Positions 1 through 5,935 of a DNA stretch of 12,708 nt are shown here, piece by piece. Every line of letters begins with the position of its first letter. The first letter of the stretch is position 1. The DNA is from Dehalococcoidia bacterium (GTDB lineage Bacteria; Chloroflexota; Dehalococcoidia; GIF9; AB-539-J10), in contig JAUVXS010000039.1 of NCBI GenBank assembly GCA_030603485.1, forward strand, positions 1 through 12,708, read 5' to 3'. The position numbers were made by a program, and so were the translations under genes. The notes under the pieces are model-generated. The model did not search any database. It was not told the origin of the DNA and was given only the letters and a program-made list of their open reading frames with translations.

Positions 1-291
1 GCCAAGCACATCTATCGCATGATTTCACATCCTTATGTAAAGGACTTTCTCTCTTCCGAAGAGGCAGAGGTCTTCGAAATAGAGATTGAGGAGGGCATGA
101 AATGTGTCGGGCAGAGTGTTTCTGGACTAGCAACCCCAAACGGTATAAAGGTCCTCATAGTACAAAGAGGGGGGAAATATCTGGGTGTGGATAAGGAGAT
201 ACAACCTAAAGACTGGCTGACTCTCATTGTGAATCGGGAATCTACCAGAAAGGGGACCGAATTTATGAATAAATGGTTCGCCAAAGGGTAA
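1..291 (+). CDS. trkA: TrkA-family potassium uptake regulator, C-terminal end (5' truncated)
   Basis: This is the last 96 codons of an open frame that enters from the left edge. The ATG at 19 is very probably an internal methionine, because the frame stays open to base 1 (AKHIYRM...). The visible part looks like the end of a Trk/Ktr regulator. A linker is followed by an RCK C-terminal (TrkA_C) domain, roughly visible residues 33-88, starting near VFEIEIEEGMKC, with IKVLIVQRGGKY in the middle and ending PKDWLTLIV. In the family this cytoplasmic protein binds nucleotides with an N-terminal Rossmann domain (not visible here) and gates the membrane subunit TrkH. The stop overlaps the start of trkH by 19 bases, which suggests translational coupling and supports the call. 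A different RCK protein paired with TrkH is possible, but the function would be the same. Confidence 0.85.
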   Translation, partial: AKHIYRMISHPYVKDFLSSEEAEVFEIEIEEGMKCVGQSVSGLATPNGIKVLIVQRGGKYLGVDKEIQPKDWLTLIVNRESTRKGTEFMNKWFAKG

Positions 292-1697
292 GAATAACCC
301 TACACATCATTGGCTCGTTCCTAAAATACTTCGCCTTAGCCTATATCGCTCCTCTGGTAACCGCACTTTACTATGGCGAGGAGAAGTGGTACATTTACCT
401 GTATGCGTTGCTGCTCACTCTCGGTATCGGATTAATTCTTGAGTTTAGATTCAAAACCGAGAAAGTTATAGAGCGTGCCGACGGTTTTACCATAGTAGCT
501 TTCACCTGGCTTCTCATTCCCCTTCTTGGCACACTCCCCTATGTATTTCTGGGGTTGGGTTTTCTCGATGCCTTTTTCGAGGCCATGTCCGGCTTTACCA
601 CTACCGGGGCTACTATACTAAAGGTGGTAGAAGATTTACCCATGAGCGCTCTCTTGTGGCGTAGCCTTACCCAATGGCTGGGTGGGATGGGAGTAATAGC
701 TCTTTTTGTTGCCATCTTACCCAGACTGGGGGTAGGAGGCTCTCAGCTCTTCGACCGGGAGTTCCCCGGACCATTGCCCGAAAGGCTGCGCCCCCGATTC
801 ACAACCACAGCAAGAATTCTCTGGGCAATCTACGTAGCTTTCACCGCCGTTGAAATAGCGCTCCTGTATTTCCTGGCCAGACTTCCCCTCTTTGACTCAA
901 CTTGCATCTCCTTCTCGACTCTTTCCACCGGCGGATTTACCCCTACCACGGCAAGTATTGGGTCTTACGGTAATCCATTGGCAGAATACATAATCATGGC
1001 CTTTATGTTCCTGGCAGGCATGAGTTTCATAATTCATTATCAGGTTTTGCAGAGAAACTGGAAGGTAATCAAAGACGATGAATTCAGGCTTTACTTGATT
1101 ATTCTGGTAGTCGCTATCTCTCTATTAGTACTTTCGGAGGGGCTTACCTCATATAGAGAGGGAATTTTCCAGGCACTCTCGATTATGACCACTACGGGCT
1201 TTGTTACTGCTAATTTCGGCTCCTGGCACTCTGGTGCCAGAATGTTGCTTCTGGCTTTGATGTTCATCGGAGCCTGTGGTGGCTCGACTGGCGGGGGAAT
1301 AAAGGTGGTGCGGGCTTTAACCCTGATGAAACATACTCGGGTAATGATGATGAGGGCTATTTCTCCCAAAGCTGTGATTCCGTTGAAATATAACCGAAAG
1401 CCTCTCTCGGAGGGAATAATCCGAGATGTAATCTCTTTCTTCTTTTTCTATGTGCTTGTTGCTGTTGTAGCTTCAGTAACGCTTGGTTTCCTGGGGCTTG
1501 ATTTAGAGACAGCGATTTCAGCAGTAGCTGCTACTTTGGGGAATGTGGGGCCTGGTTTAGGTGGAGTGGGTCCCACTTTGAATTATGCCTCGCTTCCCGG
1601 TGCAGCCAAGGTCATCTTGATTATGTGCATGTGGTTGGGGCGATTGGAATTGTTTACGGTCTTCATGATATTCTCCCCTCGCCTTTGGCGAGGCTAA
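273..1697 (+). CDS. trkH: Trk potassium uptake system membrane subunit TrkH
   Basis: A 474-residue integral membrane protein, close to the usual TrkH length (about 480). TrkH forms the K+ pathway in the cytoplasmic membrane and is gated by TrkA. All four selectivity-filter loops can be seen, each with its central glycine: SGFTTTGATIL (106-116), STGGFTP (218-224), TTTGFVT (306-312) and GNVGPGLGGVGP (423-434). The family segment GACGGSTGGGIKVVR (333-347) lies between the third and fourth repeats, and the C-terminus MWLGRLELFTVFMIFSPRLW is typical. Many hydrophobic segments span the length. The ATG at 273 lies inside the end of trkA. The nearest purine-rich stretch (GGGG at 252-255) is 17 bases away, so initiation is probably coupled to trkA translation. 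pheA follows on the same strand after 54 bases. No frameshift or missing filter residue is seen. Confidence 0.95.
   Translation: MVRQRVRITLHIIGSFLKYFALAYIAPLVTALYYGEEKWYIYLYALLLTLGIGLILEFRFKTEKVIERADGFTIVAFTWLLIPLLGTLPYVFLGLGFLDAFFEAMSGFTTTGATILKVVEDLPMSALLWRSLTQWLGGMGVIALFVAILPRLGVGGSQLFDREFPGPLPERLRPRFTTTARILWAIYVAFTAVEIALLYFLARLPLFDSTCISFSTLSTGGFTPTTASIGSYGNPLAEYIIMAFMFLAGMSFIIHYQVLQRNWKVIKDDEFRLYLIILVVAISLLVLSEGLTSYREGIFQALSIMTTTGFVTANFGSWHSGARMLLLALMFIGACGGSTGGGIKVVRALTLMKHTRVMMMRAISPKAVIPLKYNRKPLSEGIIRDVISFFFFYVLVAVVASVTLGFLGLDLETAISAVAATLGNVGPGLGGVGPTLNYASLPGAAKVILIMCMWLGRLELFTVFMIFSPRLWRG
1677..1693 (+). other. Perfect 7-bp hairpin at the 3' end of trkH
   Basis: CCTCGCC-TTT-GGCGAGG forms a perfect 7-bp, GC-rich stem with a 3-base loop, ending two bases before the trkH stop codon. 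No run of T follows (next bases ctaatcaagcc), so it does not fit a standard intrinsic terminator. It could slow 3'-5' exonucleases or attenuate read-through into pheA, but it may simply reflect codons for the conserved C-terminus SPRLWRG. Confidence 0.4.
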
Positions 1698-1719
1698 TCA
1701 AGCCACAGTGGAAGTTAAC

Positions 1720-1751
1720 AGGAGGTTCAGGCTATACTGTGCAATAGGTTT
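1720..1751 (+). promoter_or_regulatory. pheA leader: displaced Shine-Dalgarno and -10-like hexamer
   Basis: A strong AGGAGG lies at 1720-1725, but it is 26 bases upstream of the pheA ATG, too far to serve it directly. A TATACT hexamer (1733-1738), matching a -10 box at 5 of 6 positions, ends 13 bases before the ATG. No good -35 box stands at the usual distance (TTAACA at 1715-1720 is only 12 bases away). An in-frame CTG at 1737, 11 bases past the AGGAGG, could in principle be a rare start that adds five residues. The normal family N-terminus favours the ATG. Confidence 0.3.
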
Positions 1752-2567
1752 ATGGTCAAGGTTGCTTTTCAAGGAGAAAGAGGCGCTTTCAGCGAGGATG
1801 CTGCGGCAAAACTCTTTGGCCTTGATATTGATTTTTTGCCGTGTATCAGGCTGAAAGAGGTTTTTGAACTTGTGTGGCAGGATAAGGCTGAATTTGGGGT
1901 GGTTCCCGTGGAGAACTCTCAAGCCGGCAGTATCAACGAAACCTACGATTCGTTATTGGCGTATTCTCTCAATATATTTGCTGAAGTTATTCTTAAAGTA
2001 AGCCATTGCCTGATGGCTTTGCCGGGAGAAAAACTGGCTGATATAACGACGATTTACTCCCATCCTCAAGCCTTAGCTCAATGTGAGGAATTTCTGAGTA
2101 GACTGAAAGTCGAAATCATGCCCAGCTATGATACGGCGGGCAGTGCCAAAATGATAAAAGAGAAAATGTTGAGGAACTGTGCTGCCATAGCTAGCAAGAG
2201 AGCCGCCGATATTTATGGACTGGAGGTTCTGGCACCGGAAATTGAGACTAATGTCAATAACTACACTAAATTCGTGGCTATCTCAAAGCAGAAAGCTAAA
2301 CCCGCACAGAAAAATAAAACCTCTCTCGTTTTTGCTACTGAACACAAGCCTGGCTCCCTATATAGAATTTTAGGTATCTTCGCCACCAGGAATGTGAATT
2401 TGACAAAATTGGAGTCCAGACCAAGCCGAACTAAGCCCTGGGAATATGTTTTCTATACTGATTTCGAGGGTCACTTTGATGACGCGGTTTGCCAGGAAGC
2501 CGTACAAGAGTTACAGACAGAGGCTGCTTTCGTTAAGATACTCGGCTCATATCCTCAAGCTACTTGA
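1752..2567 (+). CDS. pheA: Prephenate dehydratase with C-terminal ACT domain
   Basis: A 271-residue monofunctional prephenate dehydratase, normal length for this form, which turns prephenate into phenylpyruvate on the phenylalanine pathway in the cytoplasm. The catalytic PDT domain covers about 1-178 with its usual signatures: VAFQGERGAFSEDAA at 4-18, VPVENSQAGSI at 51-61, YSHPQALAQC at 102-111, DTAGSA at 127-132, AAIASKRAA at 144-152 and NNYTKF at 169-174. T172 corresponds to the catalytic threonine of the TRF motif, with K replacing the usual R. An ACT domain follows (about 188-267) with KPGSLYRILGIF and ESRP (221-224), which in the family bind phenylalanine for feedback control. There is no chorismate mutase domain and no other aromatic gene nearby. 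The start was chosen because MVKVAFQGERG is the standard beginning, although the local ribosome site is poor. Confidence 0.96.
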   Translation: MVKVAFQGERGAFSEDAAAKLFGLDIDFLPCIRLKEVFELVWQDKAEFGVVPVENSQAGSINETYDSLLAYSLNIFAEVILKVSHCLMALPGEKLADITTIYSHPQALAQCEEFLSRLKVEIMPSYDTAGSAKMIKEKMLRNCAAIASKRAADIYGLEVLAPEIETNVNNYTKFVAISKQKAKPAQKNKTSLVFATEHKPGSLYRILGIFATRNVNLTKLESRPSRTKPWEYVFYTDFEGHFDDAVCQEAVQELQTEAAFVKILGSYPQAT

Positions 2568-2588
2568 AGTGGTTTATCAACTTGAATC

Positions 2589-2681
2589 GTCATCTCGAGC
2601 CCTGACTTGTCGGGACGCGACAATCTCCTGAGATTACTTCGGTGAGTTCCCTCGCTTGCTTCCGGGACGCCTCGCAATGAC
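2589..2681. repeat. Degenerate palindromic dispersed repeat (MITE/REP-like) between convergent genes
   Basis: The ends are imperfect inverted repeats: GTCATCTCGAG at 2589-2599 against CTCGCAATGAC at 2671-2681 (9 of 11 positions pair). Inside are a perfect palindrome AATCTC-CT-GAGATT (2622-2635), a small CCC-GAC/GTC-GGG hairpin (2600-2614, one bulge), and the direct repeat CGGGACGC at 2611-2618 and 2663-2670. From memory, GTCATTGCGAG...CTCGCAATGAC elements are common non-coding repeats in several bacterial groups, including Chloroflexota and Deltaproteobacteria. This copy looks decayed or nested. It encodes nothing and sits in the 199-bp gap between the ends of pheA (+) and the MFS gene (-). 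A role as a bidirectional terminator is possible, but no T tract is seen. Confidence 0.65.
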
Positions 2682-2766
2682 ATATGGTGCTCGGTAAGCA
2701 GTCTGTCTTTCTTCAATCCTGTTCAGTTTCTGGAGATTCCCTTCCAGCTTTCACTCTGGTAAAAGG

Positions 2767-3906
2767 TCAAGTTGCTCTTTTGACCACAAAGAGTAGCGGG
2801 ATTGAAATTAGCTCCATGACGACGACAAATAGGATTAAGTAGTTGACATCAAGTGTATAGAGTAGCCCTATCAAGGCACTCCCCAGAAACCAGGATGCCC
2901 CGTACACTGTATTGAAAATTCCGTAGGCAAATCCTCTTCTCTTCACAGGTGTAAGGTCAGCGATGGCAGCACGCATAATCGTTTCCTGGATTCCCATGAC
3001 CGCACCCCATAATACCATGCCAGTTAGCACCAGTTTGTAGTCATAAGAAAAAGCCAGGAAGGGAATGGGCAAGGTTAACAAAGGGACTGCCAATAGCGAT
3101 ACAAGCCCAATTCTATCGTACGTTTTGCCCGCAAGAAGAGCTGCCATCGCATCTACTCCCATAGCAATGGCATAAATCATGGGGATTTGAACATCAGTGA
3201 CGATAGATTGGATTTTAAGATGGTAGGAGATTAACTGGAAATTGGCAAATCCGGCTATGGAAAACAAAGTGAATAAAGTATAGAGCCAGAAAACCTTGGG
3301 GAGTTTATCTCTGTCGCCTTGTTTGCTCGCCTCTTCGGGAGCTTCAAGTTTCTGCGGTGAAGGGACTTTCTTCCTCGCTATGGCAAGAGCAACCAGGGTT
3401 AGCAAAGCCGGTATCCACAACAGAGTAAAACCTTCACGATAGCCATCGCCAAGAAAGAAAACAAGGGAAAAGACGAGGGGACCAATGATAGCGCCAACCT
3501 GGTCTAATGCTTCATGAACAGCAAATCCCCAGCCCCTCCCCACCTCTTTTGTGGCATAAGAAAGCATGGTGTCCCTTGCTGGACTTCTTATTGCTTTCCC
3601 TACCCGTTCCAAAATGATAAGGACGGCAGCAAGCTGCCAGTAGCCAGCAAATGCCAGTAAGGGAATGGAAACGAGCAGTCCATAACCGACAAAAGTAAAA
3701 AGCCAATATGCCTTAGTGCGATCGGCAAGATAGCCAGAGGCAAGACGCAGAGCATAACCACTGAATTCGCCGATGCCAGATACCAATCCAACAATACTGG
3801 CACTCGCCCCCAGCGTAGCCAGGTAAGGCCCGGCAATGCTCCTAGCTCCCTCGTAGGTTACATCCCCGAACAGGCTAACAATCCCCAGGAGAATGATGAA
3901 GTACAC
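2767..3906 (-). CDS. Major facilitator superfamily transporter, substrate unknown
   Basis: A 379-residue polytopic membrane protein with two hydrophobic halves, joined by a charged cytoplasmic loop at about 178-203, as expected for a 12-helix MFS permease. Motif A after helix 2 is GYLADRTK (58-65), and a degenerate copy in the second half is AGKTYDRIG (259-267). ERVGKAIRSPARD (100-112) and HEALDQVGAIIGP (131-143) resemble the ERxGKGIRTxPRD-type subgroup of MFS_1 drug/metabolite exporters, as does LTPVKRRGFAYGIFNTVYG (318-336). The substrate cannot be read from the sequence. The start is GTG at 3906. An in-frame TAG lies 15 to 13 bases upstream and GAGG (3913-3916) is 6 bases away, so no longer form is possible. 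It follows the HIT gene on the same strand after 65 bases with no terminator visible, so the two may share a transcript. Calling it a multidrug exporter would be a guess. Confidence 0.88.
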   Translation of the reverse strand: MYFIILLGIVSLFGDVTYEGARSIAGPYLATLGASASIVGLVSGIGEFSGYALRLASGYLADRTKAYWLFTFVGYGLLVSIPLLAFAGYWQLAAVLIILERVGKAIRSPARDTMLSYATKEVGRGWGFAVHEALDQVGAIIGPLVFSLVFFLGDGYREGFTLLWIPALLTLVALAIARKKVPSPQKLEAPEEASKQGDRDKLPKVFWLYTLFTLFSIAGFANFQLISYHLKIQSIVTDVQIPMIYAIAMGVDAMAALLAGKTYDRIGLVSLLAVPLLTLPIPFLAFSYDYKLVLTGMVLWGAVMGIQETIMRAAIADLTPVKRRGFAYGIFNTVYGASWFLGSALIGLLYTLDVNYLILFVVVMELISIPLLFVVKRAT

Positions 3907-3912
3907 GACATA

Positions 3913-3920
3913 CCTCTTCT
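3913..3920 (-). promoter_or_regulatory. Ribosome binding site fixing the GTG start of the MFS gene
   Basis: On the minus strand AGAAGAGG precedes the GTG start with 6 bases between. A nearby ATG (3909-3911) is in another frame, so this site together with the upstream in-frame TAG decides the GTG start. Confidence 0.6.
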
Positions 3921-3971
3921 AAAAATAGGGTCAACTCGATTTTTCTCCCCTTGCCAGCTTTCCTCCCGACC

Positions 3972-4463
3972 TCAAAGCTCTGACTTCTGCTCTAACTTTG
4001 TTCTTAGCTTTTTGTATGTGCCACTCAAGGCTTCCGGTATAACTTTGGTATCAGACAATACCGGCATAAAGTTGGTGTCACCTTGCCACCTGGGGACTAT
4101 ATGAGTATGGAGGTGCTTCGCTATCCCGGCTCCGGCAACTTTGCCCATATTCAAGCCGATATTGAAGCCGGTTGGCTTCATTACCTCTTTCAGAAGTTCT
4201 AAGCTCTTCTTGATAATGTCAAAAAGCTCCTTTGCTTCTGCATCACTTAAATCCTGTAGATTTGCTATATGCCGATAGGGGGTGACCATTAAATGCCCTG
4301 GATTATAGGGGAAGGCGTTCAGGATAATAAAATTGTGTTGACCACGATAAAGGATAAAATTTGCCTCGTCGTTATTTTCCCTGGGTTTTTGGCATAAGAT
4401 ACAGCCGTTTTTTGTAGCTCTTTGTATATATTCTATGCGCCACGGTGCCCAGAGATTTTCCAT
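3972..4463 (-). CDS. HIT-family nucleotide hydrolase/Ap4A phosphorylase-like protein
   Basis: A 163-residue cytoplasmic protein of the histidine triad superfamily. The triad H-x-H-x-H-x-x appears as HLHTHIV (117-123), followed by PRW. In HIT enzymes the middle histidine is nucleotidylated during cleavage of nucleoside phosphates. The N-terminus NLWAPWRIEYI (3-13) with a CILC pair (C21, C24) and H65 in TPYRH matches the bacterial subgroup that includes mycobacterial Ap4A phosphorylase, where cysteines and histidines can bind zinc. FPYNPGHLMVTPYRH (51-65) is the conserved core strand and NIGLNMGKVAGAGI (101-114) is the substrate loop. Diadenosine polyphosphate breakdown is likely but substrates vary in this family. 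The ATG at 4463 has AAAGG 5 bases upstream. The gene is divergent from ffh and lies ahead of the MFS gene on the same strand. Confidence 0.92.
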   Translation of the reverse strand: MENLWAPWRIEYIQRATKNGCILCQKPRENNDEANFILYRGQHNFIILNAFPYNPGHLMVTPYRHIANLQDLSDAEAKELFDIIKKSLELLKEVMKPTGFNIGLNMGKVAGAGIAKHLHTHIVPRWQGDTNFMPVLSDTKVIPEALSGTYKKLRTKLEQKSEL

Positions 4464-4474
4464 TAAACCTTTAT

Positions 4475-4501
4475 AGTATACCGATTCTGGGTTAAGTGCA
4501 A
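4475..4501 (-). promoter_or_regulatory. Possible promoter for the HIT gene
   Basis: On the minus strand, TTGCAC (4496-4501) and TATACT (4475-4480) are separated by 15 bases, slightly short for a sigma-70 promoter. The -10 hexamer ends 11 bases before the HIT start codon, so transcripts would begin only about 5 bases upstream of it and would lack most of the AAAGG ribosome site. Read from sequence only. Confidence 0.35.
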
Positions 4502-4548
4502 CGGGATTCTTAGTTTGAGATAGAAAATTCTGGACATGGCAGAACGAT

Positions 4549-4578
4549 TTGACTATGTGATTTAGCTAAGCATAAAAT
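4549..4578 (+). promoter_or_regulatory. Sigma-70-type promoter for ffh
   Basis: TTGACT (4549-4554), an 18-base spacer, then TAAAAT (4573-4578): each hexamer matches consensus at 5 of 6 positions. The predicted start of transcription, about 7 bases downstream, falls near 4585, giving a leader of only about 8 bases before the ATG at 4593. The only Shine-Dalgarno-like bases are GGGG at 4584-4587, which would lie at the very 5' end of the message or be missing from it. Confidence 0.55.
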
Positions 4579-4592
4579 ACTTCGGGGCTAAC

Positions 4593-5933
4593 ATGCTTGA
4601 AGTCTTGACCGAAAAGTTGACCGCTGTATTTGATAAGCTTGCCAGAAAAGGCAAGCTTGGTGAAGGGGATATCGACGATGCCTTACGTCAGGTACGGCTG
4701 GCGCTTCTGGAAGCAGATGTAAATTTTAAGGTGGTCAAGGAATTCCTGTCCAGGGTGCGAGAGCGTGCTCTTGGCTCTGAAGTATTGCACAGCCTAACAC
4801 CAGCCCAGCAGATTATTAAGATTGTCAATGAAGAATTAATTGCTATCTTGGGTGGAGAGCCTGGCCGTTTAGCTTCGGTTACTGATTCACCAGCGGTCGC
4901 TCTGCTCGCAGGATTACAGGGCTCCGGTAAGACCACTACAGCGGTGAAGCTAGCTCTTCATCTCAAACATCTGGGGCAGCTTCCTTTATTAGTAGCTGCT
5001 GATACTCGCCGACCTGCTGCTATTGAACAACTCAAATTACTGGGTGAGCAACACGATATCCCGGTATATAGTGTTGATGCTAACGTAGCATCAACAACAA
5101 TTTGCCAGCAGGCTCTAAAACAAGCTAAGGAAAGGGGGTTGACCTGGGTTATAGTAGATACGCAAGGGCGCCTGCATGTTGACGAAGCCATGATGAAGGA
5201 ATTGGTTGATATCAAATCCCTGGTCCAGCCTTCAGAAATATTGCTTACGGTAGACGCTATGATTGGGCAGGATGCCGTAAGGGTGGCTCAAGAATTCCAC
5301 AGTCGAATCGGGCTCACGGGACTCATCCTGACGAAGATGGATGGAGATGCCCGAGGTGGAGCTGCTCTCTCCATTAGATTTGTCACTGGAGTGCCCATAA
5401 AATACCTTGGCACGGGTGAGAAGATAGATGCTTTGGAAGTATTCCATCCCGACCGGTTAGCGTCTCGCATTTTGGGTATGGGAGATATGCTCACCTTCAT
5501 CGAGCAAGCTGAGACGACCTTCGACCAGCAACAGCTCAAGGATTTAGAAGGGAAAATGCGCACCGGGGATTTCGACCTTGAGGATCTCCTCAGTCAAATG
5601 CGTCAAATTCACAGGATGGGTTCTTTAGGGCGACTGGTGGAAATGATACCAGGCTTCTCCAAATTCGCTTCTTATTTGCCAGATGCAGAAGGGGAGAAAC
5701 AGTTAAAAAAGATAGAAGCTATTATCCTGTCTATGACCTATGATGAAAGACGTAATCCAGCCATTATTGATGGCAAACGGCGAAGCCGTATTGCTCGAGG
5801 GAGCGGCACCACATCCAAAGATGTTAATCAACTTCTTAACCAGTTTCGTGAGATACAAAAGTTGACTAAGTCACTAACACGAGGCAAGTTGCCTAAAAAG
5901 ACGGGAACTATGCTTGACATGCTCTTAAGGTGA
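4593..5933 (+). CDS. ffh: Signal recognition particle protein Ffh (SRP54)
   Basis: A 446-residue SRP GTPase of normal length. It binds 4.5S/SRP RNA and signal sequences on nascent membrane proteins, and docks with FtsY at the membrane. The N domain (about 1-90) has ALLEADVN (37-44). In the G domain the P-loop is GLQGSGKTTT (107-116), followed by DTRRPAAIEQL (137-147), the G3 region DTQGRLHVD (189-197), TVDAMIGQDAV (219-229) and TKMDGDARGG (247-256). The C-terminal M domain (about 300-446) has MGSLGRLVEMIPGFSK (342-357), ERRNPAII (385-392) and the RNA-binding SRRxRIAxGSG equivalent KRRSRIARGSG (395-405). The canonical G3 sequence is DTAGR, so Q191 is unusual. The ATG gives the standard family N-terminus. 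The gene stands alone on this strand and ends 2 bases from the end of rpoD. Confidence 0.98.
   Translation: MLEVLTEKLTAVFDKLARKGKLGEGDIDDALRQVRLALLEADVNFKVVKEFLSRVRERALGSEVLHSLTPAQQIIKIVNEELIAILGGEPGRLASVTDSPAVALLAGLQGSGKTTTAVKLALHLKHLGQLPLLVAADTRRPAAIEQLKLLGEQHDIPVYSVDANVASTTICQQALKQAKERGLTWVIVDTQGRLHVDEAMMKELVDIKSLVQPSEILLTVDAMIGQDAVRVAQEFHSRIGLTGLILTKMDGDARGGAALSIRFVTGVPIKYLGTGEKIDALEVFHPDRLASRILGMGDMLTFIEQAETTFDQQQLKDLEGKMRTGDFDLEDLLSQMRQIHRMGSLGRLVEMIPGFSKFASYLPDAEGEKQLKKIEAIILSMTYDERRNPAIIDGKRRSRIARGSGTTSKDVNQLLNQFREIQKLTKSLTRGKLPKKTGTMLDMLLR
4635..4658 (+). other. Perfect 9-bp hairpin early in the ffh coding sequence
   Basis: AAGCTTGCC (4635-4643), loop AGAAAA (4644-4649), then GGCAAGCTT (4650-4658) is a perfect inverted repeat. 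It covers codons 15-22, the family-typical KLARKGKL, and begins 43 bases into the reading frame. Because the leader seems very short, this stem would be the main structure near the 5' end of the ffh message. No T tract follows. Function is unknown and chance codon choice is possible. Confidence 0.45.
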
Positions 5934-5935
5934 AC

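Noticed and set aside
2446..2631. 61-codon + frame running from the end of pheA into the repeat
   Set aside because: Overlaps the conserved ACT domain in another frame and ends inside non-coding repeat sequence; no ribosome site or protein character.
2622..2635. AATCTC-CT-GAGATT palindrome as a regulator operator or attachment site
   Set aside because: It lies inside the dispersed repeat, far from any promoter, between two gene ends, so a repeat-internal palindrome is the simpler reading.
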